64,000 nucleotides of DNA from CAMLJR01 sp964631955 (GCA_964631955.1 CAZWBA010000014.1:1-64000), one strand, 5' to 3'; numbered from the stretch's first letter, positions 37,972 through 47,489 are shown. Translations and numbers: made by a program. The notes: generated from the letters alone by a model not told the origin.

Positions 37972-38278
37972 CGATGAGTTTAAAGCGCTTATAGAAAAGG
38001 AGTACCACGACACTTACGATTACTATCGGCAGTATTTCGCGACATTAGATTTCGGCGGTATTTCTCGATTTATTATGGGGGCTGATGAACTGTTCGGTAG
38101 CTTTATGACAAGCCCAGAAAGCTTTGGGGAGGATGAACAGCTCTTTAAAGCACGTCGCCGCGCTATTGTTACGGCACTGTTAGAGCATCCCGCGGCTAAC
38201 CAACTTGAAGGTGACATCACGGCGCTCGCGGAGCTTGCAGGGGTGGGTTTACCGATAGGAGAAAAAACAGTGCATTGA
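37955..38278 (+). CDS. small protein of unknown function at the end of the tns operon
   Basis: About 107 acidic residues (MKDINDDEFKALIEKEYHD) from the ATG at 37955, preceded by GGGG at a normal distance. It overlaps the tniQ 3' end by 17 bp, so it belongs to the operon. No motif recognised. It could be an accessory of TniQ or the first cargo gene. Confidence 0.65.
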   Translation: MKDINDDEFKALIEKEYHDTYDYYRQYFATLDFGGISRFIMGADELFGSFMTSPESFGEDEQLFKARRRAIVTALLEHPAANQLEGDITALAELAGVGLPIGEKTVH

Positions 38279-38363
38279 TGTTTTCTGAAGTGTTCCCTAA
38301 ACTAATTAAGTGTGCTTTGGGACTTCGTTGGTAGATAGTTACCTCCCCCCGAAGACTTACGAT

Positions 38364-38393
38364 AAAAGGCCTGCCGATACGGTGGGCCTTTTT
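38364..38393 (+). terminator. terminator after the tns operon
   Basis: AAAAGGCC pairs with GGCCTTTT around a small inner stem (GCC/GGT region), followed by T's. A-runs on the other side make it usable in both directions. It closes the xre-tnsABC-tniQ transcription unit. Confidence 0.8.
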
Positions 38394-38534
38394 CATATCA
38401 CGGACAATGCCAACGAGTTTAGCAATAACTCGCAAATGTGATTTTGCTGGCCTAGCCATCACGTTGGTTAGTTATTTCAGATGCAGCGGTAAGTTTTTCG
38501 TAGACGTATGCGTTATCTAAATTTGGAGGTTATT

Positions 38535-39497
38535 TTGAAAAAGGTATTTCACGGATATATCAATAAATATCAATTCTTCCCAAAATTCTGTATTTACGAC
38601 AAGTTCTCGCAGAAAAGAATAAGCGAGTTTAACAAGAGCGAAGCTACTCTTTATTTAATAGTGAAAACACCAAAAGTTAAATTTTTGCCCGAATCATTTC
38701 ATGTCACTAAAAACTATTGCATTAAGGGTTTTTTGCAGGTCAAAGATCGAAAAATTGAGATCATATTTAGTGCTGCGAAAGCTTGGTTTGATTCTCCAAA
38801 TATAAAAAATAGATTCAGAAATATTGAGGAGTTTACTGACTTCTATATGGAAAGATGGCGATTCTATGATGGTAGGACGGTTTCTAACCCCGAAAAATAT
38901 TCATTGGTTACAACTATTAACCTTGAAGAGTCAAATGAAAATTATTTGCGGATAAATTGCGCATTAGGAAACTCATTGGCAGATATGAAGGATGGTGATC
39001 TCATTCTTACGCCATATCAACTGATTAGTTTTTTCGAAATAGATTGTTTAGAAGATCTTGAGATTATATATATAGGAAAAAGCAATGATGACACTTGGAA
39101 AAGGATTTATAACCATAATAAATGGGGGCTAATAGAGGAGCATCGAGAGGCCGATGAAGACCTGCTGGTTTATTTTATGAGCTTAGACAAATCTTCTATA
39201 AACCAAAAAAATCACGATGGTTTAACAATGATAATCCGAGATGAATCTGAATTAAGTGTTGAAGATGCAACAAATATCATGGAAGCTGCACTGATAATCT
39301 ATTTTGTAAAAGATAAAAAATTTAATCTGCAGCTTGTTGGTGCTGACATTTCAGCTATAGAAACTGTTAGAAAGGTCCTGTTACCAGCAGGATATGATCG
39401 TATCTTTGTGGAGATGGATCTTGATGGACCTTTTGGTTTCCTGGGTTCAGCGTGTATAAATCCTTCAAGAAGCCACAACATTGAATACCACATATGA
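38535..39497 (+). CDS. uncharacterised protein with GIY-YIG-like C-terminal region
   Basis: About 320 residues. I favour the TTG start at 38535, which has GGAGG five bases upstream; an ATG is 27 bp earlier. AT-rich codon use. Residues about 185-265 read LEIIYIGKSNDDTWKRIYNH, later MEAALIIYFV and KKFN, matching the GIY-YIG nuclease order (YIG, Arg, His, Glu, Asn). The first 180 residues are unrecognised. A nuclease role in defence is inference; the motif is weak because the first GIY is IIY. Confidence 0.6.
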   Translation: MKKVFHGYINKYQFFPKFCIYDKFSQKRISEFNKSEATLYLIVKTPKVKFLPESFHVTKNYCIKGFLQVKDRKIEIIFSAAKAWFDSPNIKNRFRNIEEFTDFYMERWRFYDGRTVSNPEKYSLVTTINLEESNENYLRINCALGNSLADMKDGDLILTPYQLISFFEIDCLEDLEIIYIGKSNDDTWKRIYNHNKWGLIEEHREADEDLLVYFMSLDKSSINQKNHDGLTMIIRDESELSVEDATNIMEAALIIYFVKDKKFNLQLVGADISAIETVRKVLLPAGYDRIFVEMDLDGPFGFLGSACINPSRSHNIEYHI

Positions 39498-39535
39498 TAG
39501 GAAAATCGAGCACAAAGTAAGTCATTATTGATTCG

Positions 39536-40681
39536 TTATCTAGCTCTATTAGTTATGGAACGCAACCGGAATAGTTTCTCAAGTGCTTCATTTTTCGCCT
39601 CAAAGATAGCGAAATTTTTCCCCCCGTGATTTTTCACACTGGGATACGCTATACCGTGGACGCCATTTCCAGAAATATCTTTAAATCGATATCGAAAATA
39701 TTCTGAAATGATTTGAGTTGGAACATAGTCAATGTGCTCTCTCCCATCTTTTTCTGTAGGCTTAGTTATTTCAGAAGCGAAGGATTTCAGAAAGCCAATA
39801 TGGTGCCTCCTTTCGTAAAGGGCTGGTTCAAAAATACTCGGGGAGGCCACCTCTGTTGAAAAGTCAACAATGCGCAACGGCTGAAGTGATTCGAATTCAG
39901 CGACACACCACCATTTCGCCCAAGAAATGATTTCTTTTTCTGCTGTTTCAGGATCTGAAGCTATATAAAAATAAGGAATCCCTGCCGGGTTCATTCGGCC
40001 TGCGACGGTAGAATATCCGGGTGGTGGTGCAGCCATTTCGGAAAATAATTTAAAGGAACAGTTTTTCTTTGCAGCTCTTACGCGGTAAAAGAGTGTCCCA
40101 GCAGGAACCTCATAGATGAATTGTTCTTTTTCACAAATACCACCCAAAATTTCTAACATTTCGCCGATTGGGATATAGTCCGGGCGTCCGGAGTTGTACT
40201 CATCCTCTGGTTCATTTAAAAATAAATAGCGTGTTTTGGTAAGAACCTGGTCCTTAAATGCACGCCAACCCCAGCGAAGTGAATCGCTCGGATTATCTAG
40301 TCCCCAACTTCCGTCAGTATGCTCAACCCAGTATATTGAGGGGTCAAAACTACTAATAACATCATTGAGAAAATTCTTTCTCCAGCCGGGATCGAAGTTT
40401 TCGATTATTTCCTCAATTAAAATTTCTTCTTCAAGCCACCCTCCCTCAACCCATGGAGTATTTACCTCCTGGGCATCTTGATATTCAGTTGTCACAGCTG
40501 CATATATTCGCTCCATTATCGCGTCAAACGGAGCAGCGATAGCGCGATTTGATGCTGCAGTGCAATAACTGCACTTGTTACAAGAGAGCATTTGCGAAAC
40601 GAGTGATGCAAGTGCATCATCCACAACACAATCCGCACATACAAATGTAGAGCGAGATATGAGCGGAAGTTCTTCGATCAT
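39536..40681 (-). CDS. RES-domain protein with N-terminal HEPN-associated/zinc region
   Basis: 381 residues. The N-terminus holds a possible zinc ribbon, CADC and CNKCSYC (about residues 15-40), typical of HEPN/RES N-terminal domains. The RES core runs from FYRVRAAKKN through GRMNPAGIPYFYIASDPETA and AEKEIISWAKWW. RES toxins degrade NAD+. No Xre-type antitoxin of the RES/Xre kind lies beside it. The two-domain form is usually a stand-alone defence or stress protein. It is convergent with the GIY-YIG-like gene. Confidence 0.75.
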   Translation of the reverse strand: MIEELPLISRSTFVCADCVVDDALASLVSQMLSCNKCSYCTAASNRAIAAPFDAIMERIYAAVTTEYQDAQEVNTPWVEGGWLEEEILIEEIIENFDPGWRKNFLNDVISSFDPSIYWVEHTDGSWGLDNPSDSLRWGWRAFKDQVLTKTRYLFLNEPEDEYNSGRPDYIPIGEMLEILGGICEKEQFIYEVPAGTLFYRVRAAKKNCSFKLFSEMAAPPPGYSTVAGRMNPAGIPYFYIASDPETAEKEIISWAKWWCVAEFESLQPLRIVDFSTEVASPSIFEPALYERRHHIGFLKSFASEITKPTEKDGREHIDYVPTQIISEYFRYRFKDISGNGVHGIAYPSVKNHGGKNFAIFEAKNEALEKLFRLRSITNRAR

Positions 40682-40818
40682 TGGGTTTCCCTAGATGTAT
40701 TGAGCTGTACGAGCGCGGTCAAGTCTAAAAGCCGAAGAATCAGTCGATCAGTCAATTTAATTACTGACGGCAGAATAATTCGTATCAAAAGGCGTTAACT
40801 TCAAGTGCTGCGATGCTG

Positions 40819-43680
40819 CTATGCACGGCCTTCAACCATAGAAATTTCTTCCTCCGATAATTCATAGAGCGAATAAATCGATCGATCGATGCGTGTTTCT
40901 AGAGCGTCAATTTCTCTTTGGATTGTTCGTTCATCCTGGGGTGTTTTTGTTATTGATAGGCGATGTTTCAATGAAAGAATACGATCGACGTGAAGAACTA
41001 TTTCTTCGATCTTTGCACTTTTCTTTGTATCAGCTCTAGTCAGATCAAATATGGGAAGTTCCTTTACTACTGTCGGCTTTATTTCAGCAAAAATCTTTCC
41101 TTTCTGCGGATTTCTTAACTTATAGACGTAGCCTAAAAGGCGCGAATTGAGCAAGGCTAAAAGTAGCTTCAACGGAACAGTTGGGGAATAAATGATAAAT
41201 AAGGAGTTTTGAGCGTAATATCCATTTTCATCAAAGCTGCATCGTAAACAATCGCTTGTACGACGCATTAAGATTTTTGGCCCTACCATCTGCGTTTCAT
41301 TAGAGGTGTACATGAGCCATTTACCGTACTTTATATATTGATTTTTTGGATAGTCTATTTGATACCTGTTCACATCCGTTCCTAGGAGTAACGGTTTCCA
41401 TTCATCACCATGCGAAACATCTGAATGATATAAGCGAGATTTAAGAATTTCCTCAGTTTGTGGAGGAGTGCCATGACCCACTTGATAAGGCTTTATACCA
41501 AATATTATTGTGCACTCAGCCTTAAAAGGCTTTGAGAACGTTTTTAATTTCTTAATGAATTGATCGGAAATGTGATCACTTTCGAGAAGTATGCGAGCAT
41601 ATTCGTCACCGTTTAGCCATAAGGCTTTTGATACTTCTTGGTTAGTAGTAATGACCCCCCTTCGCAGGCGAATTGCCCTACACTTTCCCTCAGGGTCCTT
41701 ATCTTTCCTCATGACAAAAGTAGAGCTTTCGACAATGGCCTTTTTGAAAACTCCATCTCCATAATCTCGAATTTCATCTATCGCATAGGCTAAAAATGCT
41801 TCTCTAAAGGATTTGGCTGAATTTATTAATAGCCATGTATTTGGCGTAATGAAGCCAATGTAGCCCCCTTTTTTTGCTAATTCGATTGCTTTAGATATAA
41901 AGAATAAGTAGCTGTCTTTTGTCTTTGTTGGAACGATAGGGTGCTTCTTGAGCAAATATATTAAATCTTCTTTTCCAAACGTTGCTCCCCAAGGAGGGTT
42001 GCCAATAACCGCATCAAAACCGCCCTTCTTGAAAACTTTCGGAAATACTAAATCCCAATCAAAAAAATTGATGCGATTGATAATGTCATTGTCTAGGTTA
42101 AGTCTTTCCTCAAGAAAATCGGAGCTAACAAGGGAGTTTCCACACTGAATATTTTTCTCTAAATCCGGCAAAACCCGTTCGTGGAAAAGCTTCATCTGAC
42201 CATTTATCGTTTGCTCAGACTCTCCTTCGAGCATTTTCAGAAGCAACGAAAGCTTCGAGACCTCAACTGCTTGAACATCTATGTCTACGCCATAAATGTG
42301 TTGAAGCAAAATGCGCTTTTTTTCAGAGGTTGTAAGCCGCCATGAACCTTTCGCGGCTGATAAAATTCGGGCGGTCTTTCCCTTACTATATTTTTCTGAG
42401 TTTTGAATATATTGGTCTAAATGCCAATCGAGAAAATATTGATAAGCACCGATTAAAAATGAACCGGAGCCACAAGCAGGATCGATAACATATATTTCTT
42501 CGGCGTCTTTTAGACTTTTGTTTTCAAGCAACTTTCCTATTGTTCTTTCCAATAAATATTGGACAATATGTGGTGGCGTATAGAAAACACCGCCAGCTTT
42601 CTTTACTTCCGGCTTGTCCTCCACTACTGCACGATTTCCCGGAGTAAGACGTATAACCTTTCCTAAGAATTGCTCGTAAACGCTGCCAAGGATGTCGGCA
42701 CCCAGTACCGAAAATTCGTACGGGCAATCGGGGTAATAAAGATTTTTGAAAATGTCCTTCAGAGGTTTATCATCAATTATCAAGCGCAGAGTTAGTTCGT
42801 CTACCCCTTGATTTCGATCCCTTTCTCTTTTGAAGTGAAAAAGCCCGGAGTTATAGCGATCATCCGCATCGCGAAACATGATTTGCAGCCTTGCGTATAT
42901 ATCTGTGCCGCGCTGGAGGGCTTGTAATCTTCCATATGGTTCTATACCACGGTCCTCACATATTCTTAGGAATATTATTCTATCTATAGTTTGCTGTACC
43001 GAATAATTGAGCTCTTTGGCTGATAAACCCGCATTGCGTAATGCGATATTTTTTGCCAATAGTTCACGCCAATTCTCAATTTCTTCTAGAAACGCATCAT
43101 CTACTTCAGTTGTACCGCGTTTCCCCTTGGAGTTAATGGCGTACTTATCAAATGACCCTTTGAGAACGGCATCCTTCGAAAATATCGAGCTTATTTCTTC
43201 CCATCGATCTGCATATTCTTTATAAGTAAAATAAAACAGACGCGATGTACTCGCTTTGTCAGCTTTATCAGGTTTGATGCGACAGTCGTAAACTGCAAAC
43301 TCTTCGAAGTCTGTCAAGATTGAAAGGGGAAGTTTTGCTGACCAAGCATATCGGCGCAACTGAAATGCTGGTTCGATATCGTTTTTCAAATTTACAGAGG
43401 GCTTTTTGGCCTCTAAGAAAAACTTCCTAGTACCCCCTACTCGAAAGCTATAGTCGGGGGCATGAGTTGTTGCACCTATCTTAATTGAATCCTCATGAAT
43501 TACATCACGGTAGGCCTCGGCGTAGCCTAAACTATTATCAATATCCCAGCCCAGAGCTTTGAAGAAGGGATCTATATAATCTCTTCTTACTTGTGTCTCA
43601 TTGTATTGTCCGCTTCTGTAGGCATCTATATTTCTATCAAAGTTTTCAATGAGGGCTAATAATGATGACGGAACGGACAT
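40819..43680 (-). CDS. type IIG restriction-modification enzyme (Eco57I-like), single polypeptide
   Basis: 953 residues. An N-terminal nuclease-type domain (PD-(D/E)xK-like: HAPDYSFRVGGTRKFFLEAK, about 75-95), a helical linker, then an N6-adenine methyltransferase with motif I IDPACGSGSFL near 403 and motif IV GNPPWG near 560. A C-terminal TaqI-like specificity region ends in a coiled coil (ETRIDRSIYSLYELSEEE). Cutting, methylation and recognition are in one protein, so no partner gene is needed. Recognition sequence unknown. Confidence 0.9.
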   Translation of the reverse strand: MSVPSSLLALIENFDRNIDAYRSGQYNETQVRRDYIDPFFKALGWDIDNSLGYAEAYRDVIHEDSIKIGATTHAPDYSFRVGGTRKFFLEAKKPSVNLKNDIEPAFQLRRYAWSAKLPLSILTDFEEFAVYDCRIKPDKADKASTSRLFYFTYKEYADRWEEISSIFSKDAVLKGSFDKYAINSKGKRGTTEVDDAFLEEIENWRELLAKNIALRNAGLSAKELNYSVQQTIDRIIFLRICEDRGIEPYGRLQALQRGTDIYARLQIMFRDADDRYNSGLFHFKRERDRNQGVDELTLRLIIDDKPLKDIFKNLYYPDCPYEFSVLGADILGSVYEQFLGKVIRLTPGNRAVVEDKPEVKKAGGVFYTPPHIVQYLLERTIGKLLENKSLKDAEEIYVIDPACGSGSFLIGAYQYFLDWHLDQYIQNSEKYSKGKTARILSAAKGSWRLTTSEKKRILLQHIYGVDIDVQAVEVSKLSLLLKMLEGESEQTINGQMKLFHERVLPDLEKNIQCGNSLVSSDFLEERLNLDNDIINRINFFDWDLVFPKVFKKGGFDAVIGNPPWGATFGKEDLIYLLKKHPIVPTKTKDSYLFFISKAIELAKKGGYIGFITPNTWLLINSAKSFREAFLAYAIDEIRDYGDGVFKKAIVESSTFVMRKDKDPEGKCRAIRLRRGVITTNQEVSKALWLNGDEYARILLESDHISDQFIKKLKTFSKPFKAECTIIFGIKPYQVGHGTPPQTEEILKSRLYHSDVSHGDEWKPLLLGTDVNRYQIDYPKNQYIKYGKWLMYTSNETQMVGPKILMRRTSDCLRCSFDENGYYAQNSLFIIYSPTVPLKLLLALLNSRLLGYVYKLRNPQKGKIFAEIKPTVVKELPIFDLTRADTKKSAKIEEIVLHVDRILSLKHRLSITKTPQDERTIQREIDALETRIDRSIYSLYELSEEEISMVEGRA

Positions 43681-43774
43681 GTTGAATTTCCATGTGGTTT
43701 AATAAATTCAATTGCATCCAACTTTGGTATTCTTTTTAAGTAAACTAAATTAGCACTTTTTTGAAGTTTAATCT

Positions 43775-45430
43775 TTAAGGAGGTCTATCCCTTCCCAAGT
43801 AATTGATTGAGTTACTGCCAAGATAATTCGGTTCAAATGTCTGGCTTTTAATATCGCCCCATGTCAACCTAAACCGTCCTAAATATTTTCTCAGCCGATC
43901 AGCATCATTAGCGCTTTTGCGCGCTGTAAGTGATACATCAAATAATCTTCGACCAGCTTCGGAAAGGCTTCTCGATTCACAGCAAACGCGAATCACAGCA
44001 TCCAATTGCACACGATCGAATAAATCAATCTTCGCAAGAGCATCAGGCGACAGATATTGCTCGATAAGCGATTGACCAGAAAGCTCATCGCCTCCCCACT
44101 GTTTCCGCAATCGGTCTATTTCTAATTCCACGATCGGCAATGAAATTCGCCCGCCTTGCGCCAGCGTTGCCATGCGTGTAACCGATGCGGAAAGATCTCG
44201 AAAGTTGCCGTGCCATTTCGCTTGATGCGATACAGCGAAATTCATGTAATGTTTGGCAGCTTCTTTGTTGAATCGAATTTGTTGGCGCATCTCTTGGCAA
44301 AATTGCTCCAGGAGATAATTTAAATTGGGCTCAATATCTTCAGCGCGTTGCGACAAACCAGGAAGCGCATAAGTCCATAAGTTAATGCGAGCGAACAAAT
44401 CTTCCCGAAAGCGACCAGCGCTTACCTCTAAACGTAGATCGCGATTAGTGCCTGCGATTAACTGAAAATCGCTTTCTACTTCCCGATCACCGCCGAGCGG
44501 AAAAAATCGTTTTTCTTCGATCGCTTTAAGCAGCATCGCTTGTTCATCCAAACCAAGCTCACCGATTTCATCTAGAAACAACAGCCCTTTATTCGCTGTG
44601 CGCAATAGACCTGCGCGCTCCGTAGCGGCGCCCGTGAAAGCGCCTTTTAAATGCCCAAACAATGCAGAGGCAGCACCCTCTCCTCGCAATGTCGCGCAGT
44701 TCACTTCAACAAAACTTCCTGGCAATTGATGCCGTGATTTTTTTAATTCAAATACCCGCTTTGCTAAAAACGATTTGCCTGCGCCAGTGGGACCCATTAA
44801 TAAAATCGGTGCTTTGGAGCGAACAGCGACATGTTCGATTTCATCGATTAACTGATTGAAGTGTTTGTTGCGTGTGGCAATACCGGATTTTAAAAACGTG
44901 ACGGCATCTTCGCGTTCGCGCTCAAAGCGCTGTGCAATTTGATTGTATTTCGATAAATCGAGATCGATGAGCGCATAACTGCCTGGTTCATTGAGTGCTT
45001 GGCGTTTCGGTGGCGAGGTCTGCAGTAATACGCCCGGAAAATACCGCGCTTCCGTCATGAGGAATAAACAAATTTGGGCGACGTGCGTGCCTGTGGTGAT
45101 GTGAACCCAGTACTCTTCATTTTCCAGATCGAAAGCATACGAGTGCGCAAAATCGAATAACGCTCCATATACCTGCTCGAAATCCCACGGATCGGCAATC
45201 GGTAAATTAATGGCGTTGATCGTTGTCTCTGGCGAAACCGATGCAATGTCGGCGCGTAGTTGTTCGATCAGCGCTCCCGATCGGCCGTTGTCGAGTAATT
45301 CGATACGGCTCACCACCAAATCTTCGCGTTGGGTTAATGCGACGGTGGGACGCCATCGTTCCCAGCGACCACTGCCCTTGCCTGAATCGAGTTGGCTGCC
45401 AACAAAGCCAATAACGACGATCTTCTTCAT
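43775..45430 (-). CDS. rtcR: sigma-54-dependent activator of the RNA-repair operon, RtcR
   Basis: 551 residues. An N-terminal CARF-type sensor domain (1 to about 180, with WVHITTGTHVAQICLFLMTE) is followed by an AAA+ domain with Walker A GPTGAGKS (213-220), the sigma-54 contact loop GAFTGA (263-268) and Walker B GLLFLDEIGEL. A C-terminal helix-turn-helix region ends it. RtcR senses RNA ends or related ligands and switches on rtcBA. It is divergent from rsr, and the gap contains a sigma-54 promoter. Confidence 0.95.
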   Translation of the reverse strand: MKKIVVIGFVGSQLDSGKGSGRWERWRPTVALTQREDLVVSRIELLDNGRSGALIEQLRADIASVSPETTINAINLPIADPWDFEQVYGALFDFAHSYAFDLENEEYWVHITTGTHVAQICLFLMTEARYFPGVLLQTSPPKRQALNEPGSYALIDLDLSKYNQIAQRFEREREDAVTFLKSGIATRNKHFNQLIDEIEHVAVRSKAPILLMGPTGAGKSFLAKRVFELKKSRHQLPGSFVEVNCATLRGEGAASALFGHLKGAFTGAATERAGLLRTANKGLLFLDEIGELGLDEQAMLLKAIEEKRFFPLGGDREVESDFQLIAGTNRDLRLEVSAGRFREDLFARINLWTYALPGLSQRAEDIEPNLNYLLEQFCQEMRQQIRFNKEAAKHYMNFAVSHQAKWHGNFRDLSASVTRMATLAQGGRISLPIVELEIDRLRKQWGGDELSGQSLIEQYLSPDALAKIDLFDRVQLDAVIRVCCESRSLSEAGRRLFDVSLTARKSANDADRLRKYLGRFRLTWGDIKSQTFEPNYLGSNSINYLGRDRPP

Positions 45431-45572
45431 GATAACAACCGATAAATAGTTATCTCAAAGTATAAGTTATTTGGATTAATGAAGCCTGAATTTTACGCGA
45501 TGGTTTGCTGGGTTAAATTTAAATCTTTTATTTTCAATGATTTATGAGAGTCATTATTGCCGAGTATGTGCT

Positions 45573-45588
45573 TGGCACGCCGTTCGCT
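45573..45588 (+). promoter_or_regulatory. sigma-54 promoter of the rsr-YRL-rtcBA operon
   Basis: TGGCACGCCGTTCGCT fits the -24/-12 consensus TGGCACGNNNNTTGCW with one mismatch; the GG and GC are 12 bases apart. It points to rsr, whose ATG is 40 bp downstream, and fits control by RtcR. Confidence 0.88.
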
Positions 45589-45627
45589 CTAAGAGGGATA
45601 TACAAGTCAAAACACAAGGAGATGAAC

Positions 45628-47178
45628 ATGGCGAATAAAACATTGTTTCAAGGCCAGCCAGGCCGCTTGCTCCCACGTGCTAACGCGATCAACGAGGCCG
45701 GTGGAAAGGCGTATGCCCTGAGCCCTAAACATCAGTTGGCGCAGTACGCCGTAACGGGTTGTTTGAATGGTACGTACTACGCGAGCGCTGAAACGCAATT
45801 GTCGACGCTGTTGGCGTTGTGCGAAGAAATTGAGCCGCGTTTTATTGCGCAAACGGCGATCTACTGCCGCGAGCAGGGTTACATGAAAGACAGCGCGGCA
45901 TTGCTAGCAGCGATCTTAACGATGACAGGCCAAGAGTTTTTGCCGCAGGTTTTTGAGCGCGTCATTAACAACGGAAAAATGCTGCGCAATTTCGTGCAAA
46001 TTTTGCGTAGCGGTACGGTGGGTCGTAAATCGCTCGGAAGCCGTCCGAAAAAATTGGTGCAGCAATGGTTAAACACGGCATCGGAAAAAGCGTTGTTGAG
46101 TGCCGCAGTAGGTAACGATCCATCGCTTGCCGATGTGGTGAAAATGGTTCACCCGAAACCGAATGAAGCGTGGCGCGAAGCATTTTTTGCGTGGTTGATT
46201 GGAAAGCCGTATGACGTGGCTGCATTGCCACCGATCACGACAGCGTTTGAGGCGTATAAGCGCGATCGTTCGGCACCCATTCCGGATGTGCCTTTTCAAA
46301 TGCTAACTGCATTGGAATTGGGACAAAACGAATGGGCGGAGATTGCGCGCAACGGTAGCTGGCAAATGACGCGTATGAACTTGAATACCTTTGCGCGTCA
46401 TGGCGTGTTCGCTGTTGAGGGTATGACGGCATTGATTGCAAAACGTTTGCGCGATGCAGAGGCAATCGCAAAAGCGCGCGTGTTTCCGTATCAATTGCTC
46501 GCGGCGTACAAATCAGCGAATGCAGAAGTGCCGTTGACTGTGCGTGAAGCGCTGCAAGACGCGATGGAGTTAGCACTGCGCAATGTGCCGACATTGCCGA
46601 CGAATGTTGTGGTTTGCCCGGATGTGTCCGGTTCGATGGCATCGCCCATTACGGGTTATCGCGGTGCAGGTACGACGGCGGTTCGTTGTATCGATGTCGC
46701 AGCACTTTTTGCGGCAGCGGTATTGCGCAAAAACCCGAATGCGTTGGTGTTGCCGTTCGAAAACGATGTGGTATCGGTGCAATTGAATCCGCGCGATACG
46801 GTATTAACCAATGCAGCGAAACTCGCGGCGATTGGTGGAGGCGGAACGAATTGCAGTGCACCGCTGGTAAAAATGAATCAGAAAAACGTGAAAGCGGATC
46901 TGGTGATTTTTATCTCGGACAACCAATCCTGGATGGATGGTCGTCCCGGTGCAACGGCAACGCTGCAAGAGTGGGAGCGTTTTCGTGTGCGTAATCCAAA
47001 CGCGCAATTGGTGTGTGTGGATGTGCAACCGTACGGAACCACGCAAGCGAATGAGCGTAACGATATTTTAAATATCGGCGGATTTTCCGACGAGGTTTTC
47101 AACATCGTTAATGCGTTTGCGACGCAGCAATTGAATGCCGCGCATTGGGCTGGAGTGATTGAGGCCATTGCACTCTGA
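45628..47178 (+). CDS. rsr: Ro60-like RNA-binding protein Rsr (TROVE plus vWA domain)
   Basis: 516 residues from the ATG at 45628; AAGGAG sits six bases upstream. The frame stays open to 45544, but the sigma-54 promoter lies inside that part. The HEAT-like TROVE ring (about 1-320) contains LLALCEEIEPRFIAQTAIYC and KDSAALLAAILTMTG. The vWA domain carries the metal site DVSGSM near 330 and VIFISDNQSW. Ro proteins bind Y RNAs and the ends of misfolded RNAs. Four Y RNAs follow at once, then rtcB and rtcA. Confidence 0.95.
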   Translation: MANKTLFQGQPGRLLPRANAINEAGGKAYALSPKHQLAQYAVTGCLNGTYYASAETQLSTLLALCEEIEPRFIAQTAIYCREQGYMKDSAALLAAILTMTGQEFLPQVFERVINNGKMLRNFVQILRSGTVGRKSLGSRPKKLVQQWLNTASEKALLSAAVGNDPSLADVVKMVHPKPNEAWREAFFAWLIGKPYDVAALPPITTAFEAYKRDRSAPIPDVPFQMLTALELGQNEWAEIARNGSWQMTRMNLNTFARHGVFAVEGMTALIAKRLRDAEAIAKARVFPYQLLAAYKSANAEVPLTVREALQDAMELALRNVPTLPTNVVVCPDVSGSMASPITGYRGAGTTAVRCIDVAALFAAAVLRKNPNALVLPFENDVVSVQLNPRDTVLTNAAKLAAIGGGGTNCSAPLVKMNQKNVKADLVIFISDNQSWMDGRPGATATLQEWERFRVRNPNAQLVCVDVQPYGTTQANERNDILNIGGFSDEVFNIVNAFATQQLNAAHWAGVIEAIAL

Positions 47179-47266
47179 GGTTTTTGCCAGGAGGCGCCAA
47201 CATAGCCAGGAGGCAACAGGCACAAGGGATGTGCTGAAGCTTCAGAGTCTTTTGCTTAAAAAGTTT

Positions 47267-47371
47267 TTGCGAATGCTGAGATGGATTACATCGGTAAAGC
47301 GGGAAACCGCGACGGGTTCGATTCCCGGGCACCAGGCAACTGGGGCACGATCCACTCAATCCTTGTCGCAA
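47267..47371 (+). ncRNA. Y RNA copy 1 (YrlA-like) with T-arm mimic
   Basis: The outer stem is TTGCGA/TCGCAA. An asymmetric internal loop (ATGC against ATCCTTG) follows, then an inner stem TGAG-A-TGGAT/ATCCACTCA with a bulged A. The head contains a GCGG-GAAA-CCGC hairpin (47299-47310), a T-arm CGGG-TTCGATT-CCCG (47313-47327), and a short acceptor-like stem CCAG-GCAA-CTGG (47332-47343) with extra GC pairs below. No good D arm is seen, so this is the most degenerate copy. Confidence 0.8.
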
Positions 47372-47380
47372 TCTTGGTTT

Positions 47381-47489
47381 TGACGCAAATGCCTGTAGGA
47401 CTACATTTGTCGCCGGTTCGAACCCGGCCTGCAGTAATGCAGTAGCTCAGCGGGTAGAGCAGTGTTCCTACTAAACACTTGTTGCGTCA
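47381..47489 (+). ncRNA. Y RNA copy 2 (YrlA-like) with permuted tRNA mimic
   Basis: Outer stem TGACGCAA/TTGCGTCA; internal loop ATGCCT against TAAACACTTG; inner stem GTAGGA/TCCTAC. The head is a tRNA core in changed order: T arm GCCGG-TTCGAAC-CCGGC (47412-47428), acceptor-like stem CTGCA-GTAA-TGCAG closed by a tetraloop (47429-47442), linker TA, and D arm GCTC-AGCGGGTA-GAGC (47445-47460). The anticodon arm is replaced by the Y stem. All elements are canonical in sequence. Confidence 0.92.

Noticed and set aside
31942..38278. CRISPR-associated transposon
   Set aside because: TniQ is long and there is no cas gene or repeat-spacer array anywhere in the window; the module is a plain Tn7-like one.
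46235..46642. Minus-strand open frame inside rsr
   Set aside because: Antisense shadow of a clear TROVE/vWA gene; His- and Arg-rich with no motif.
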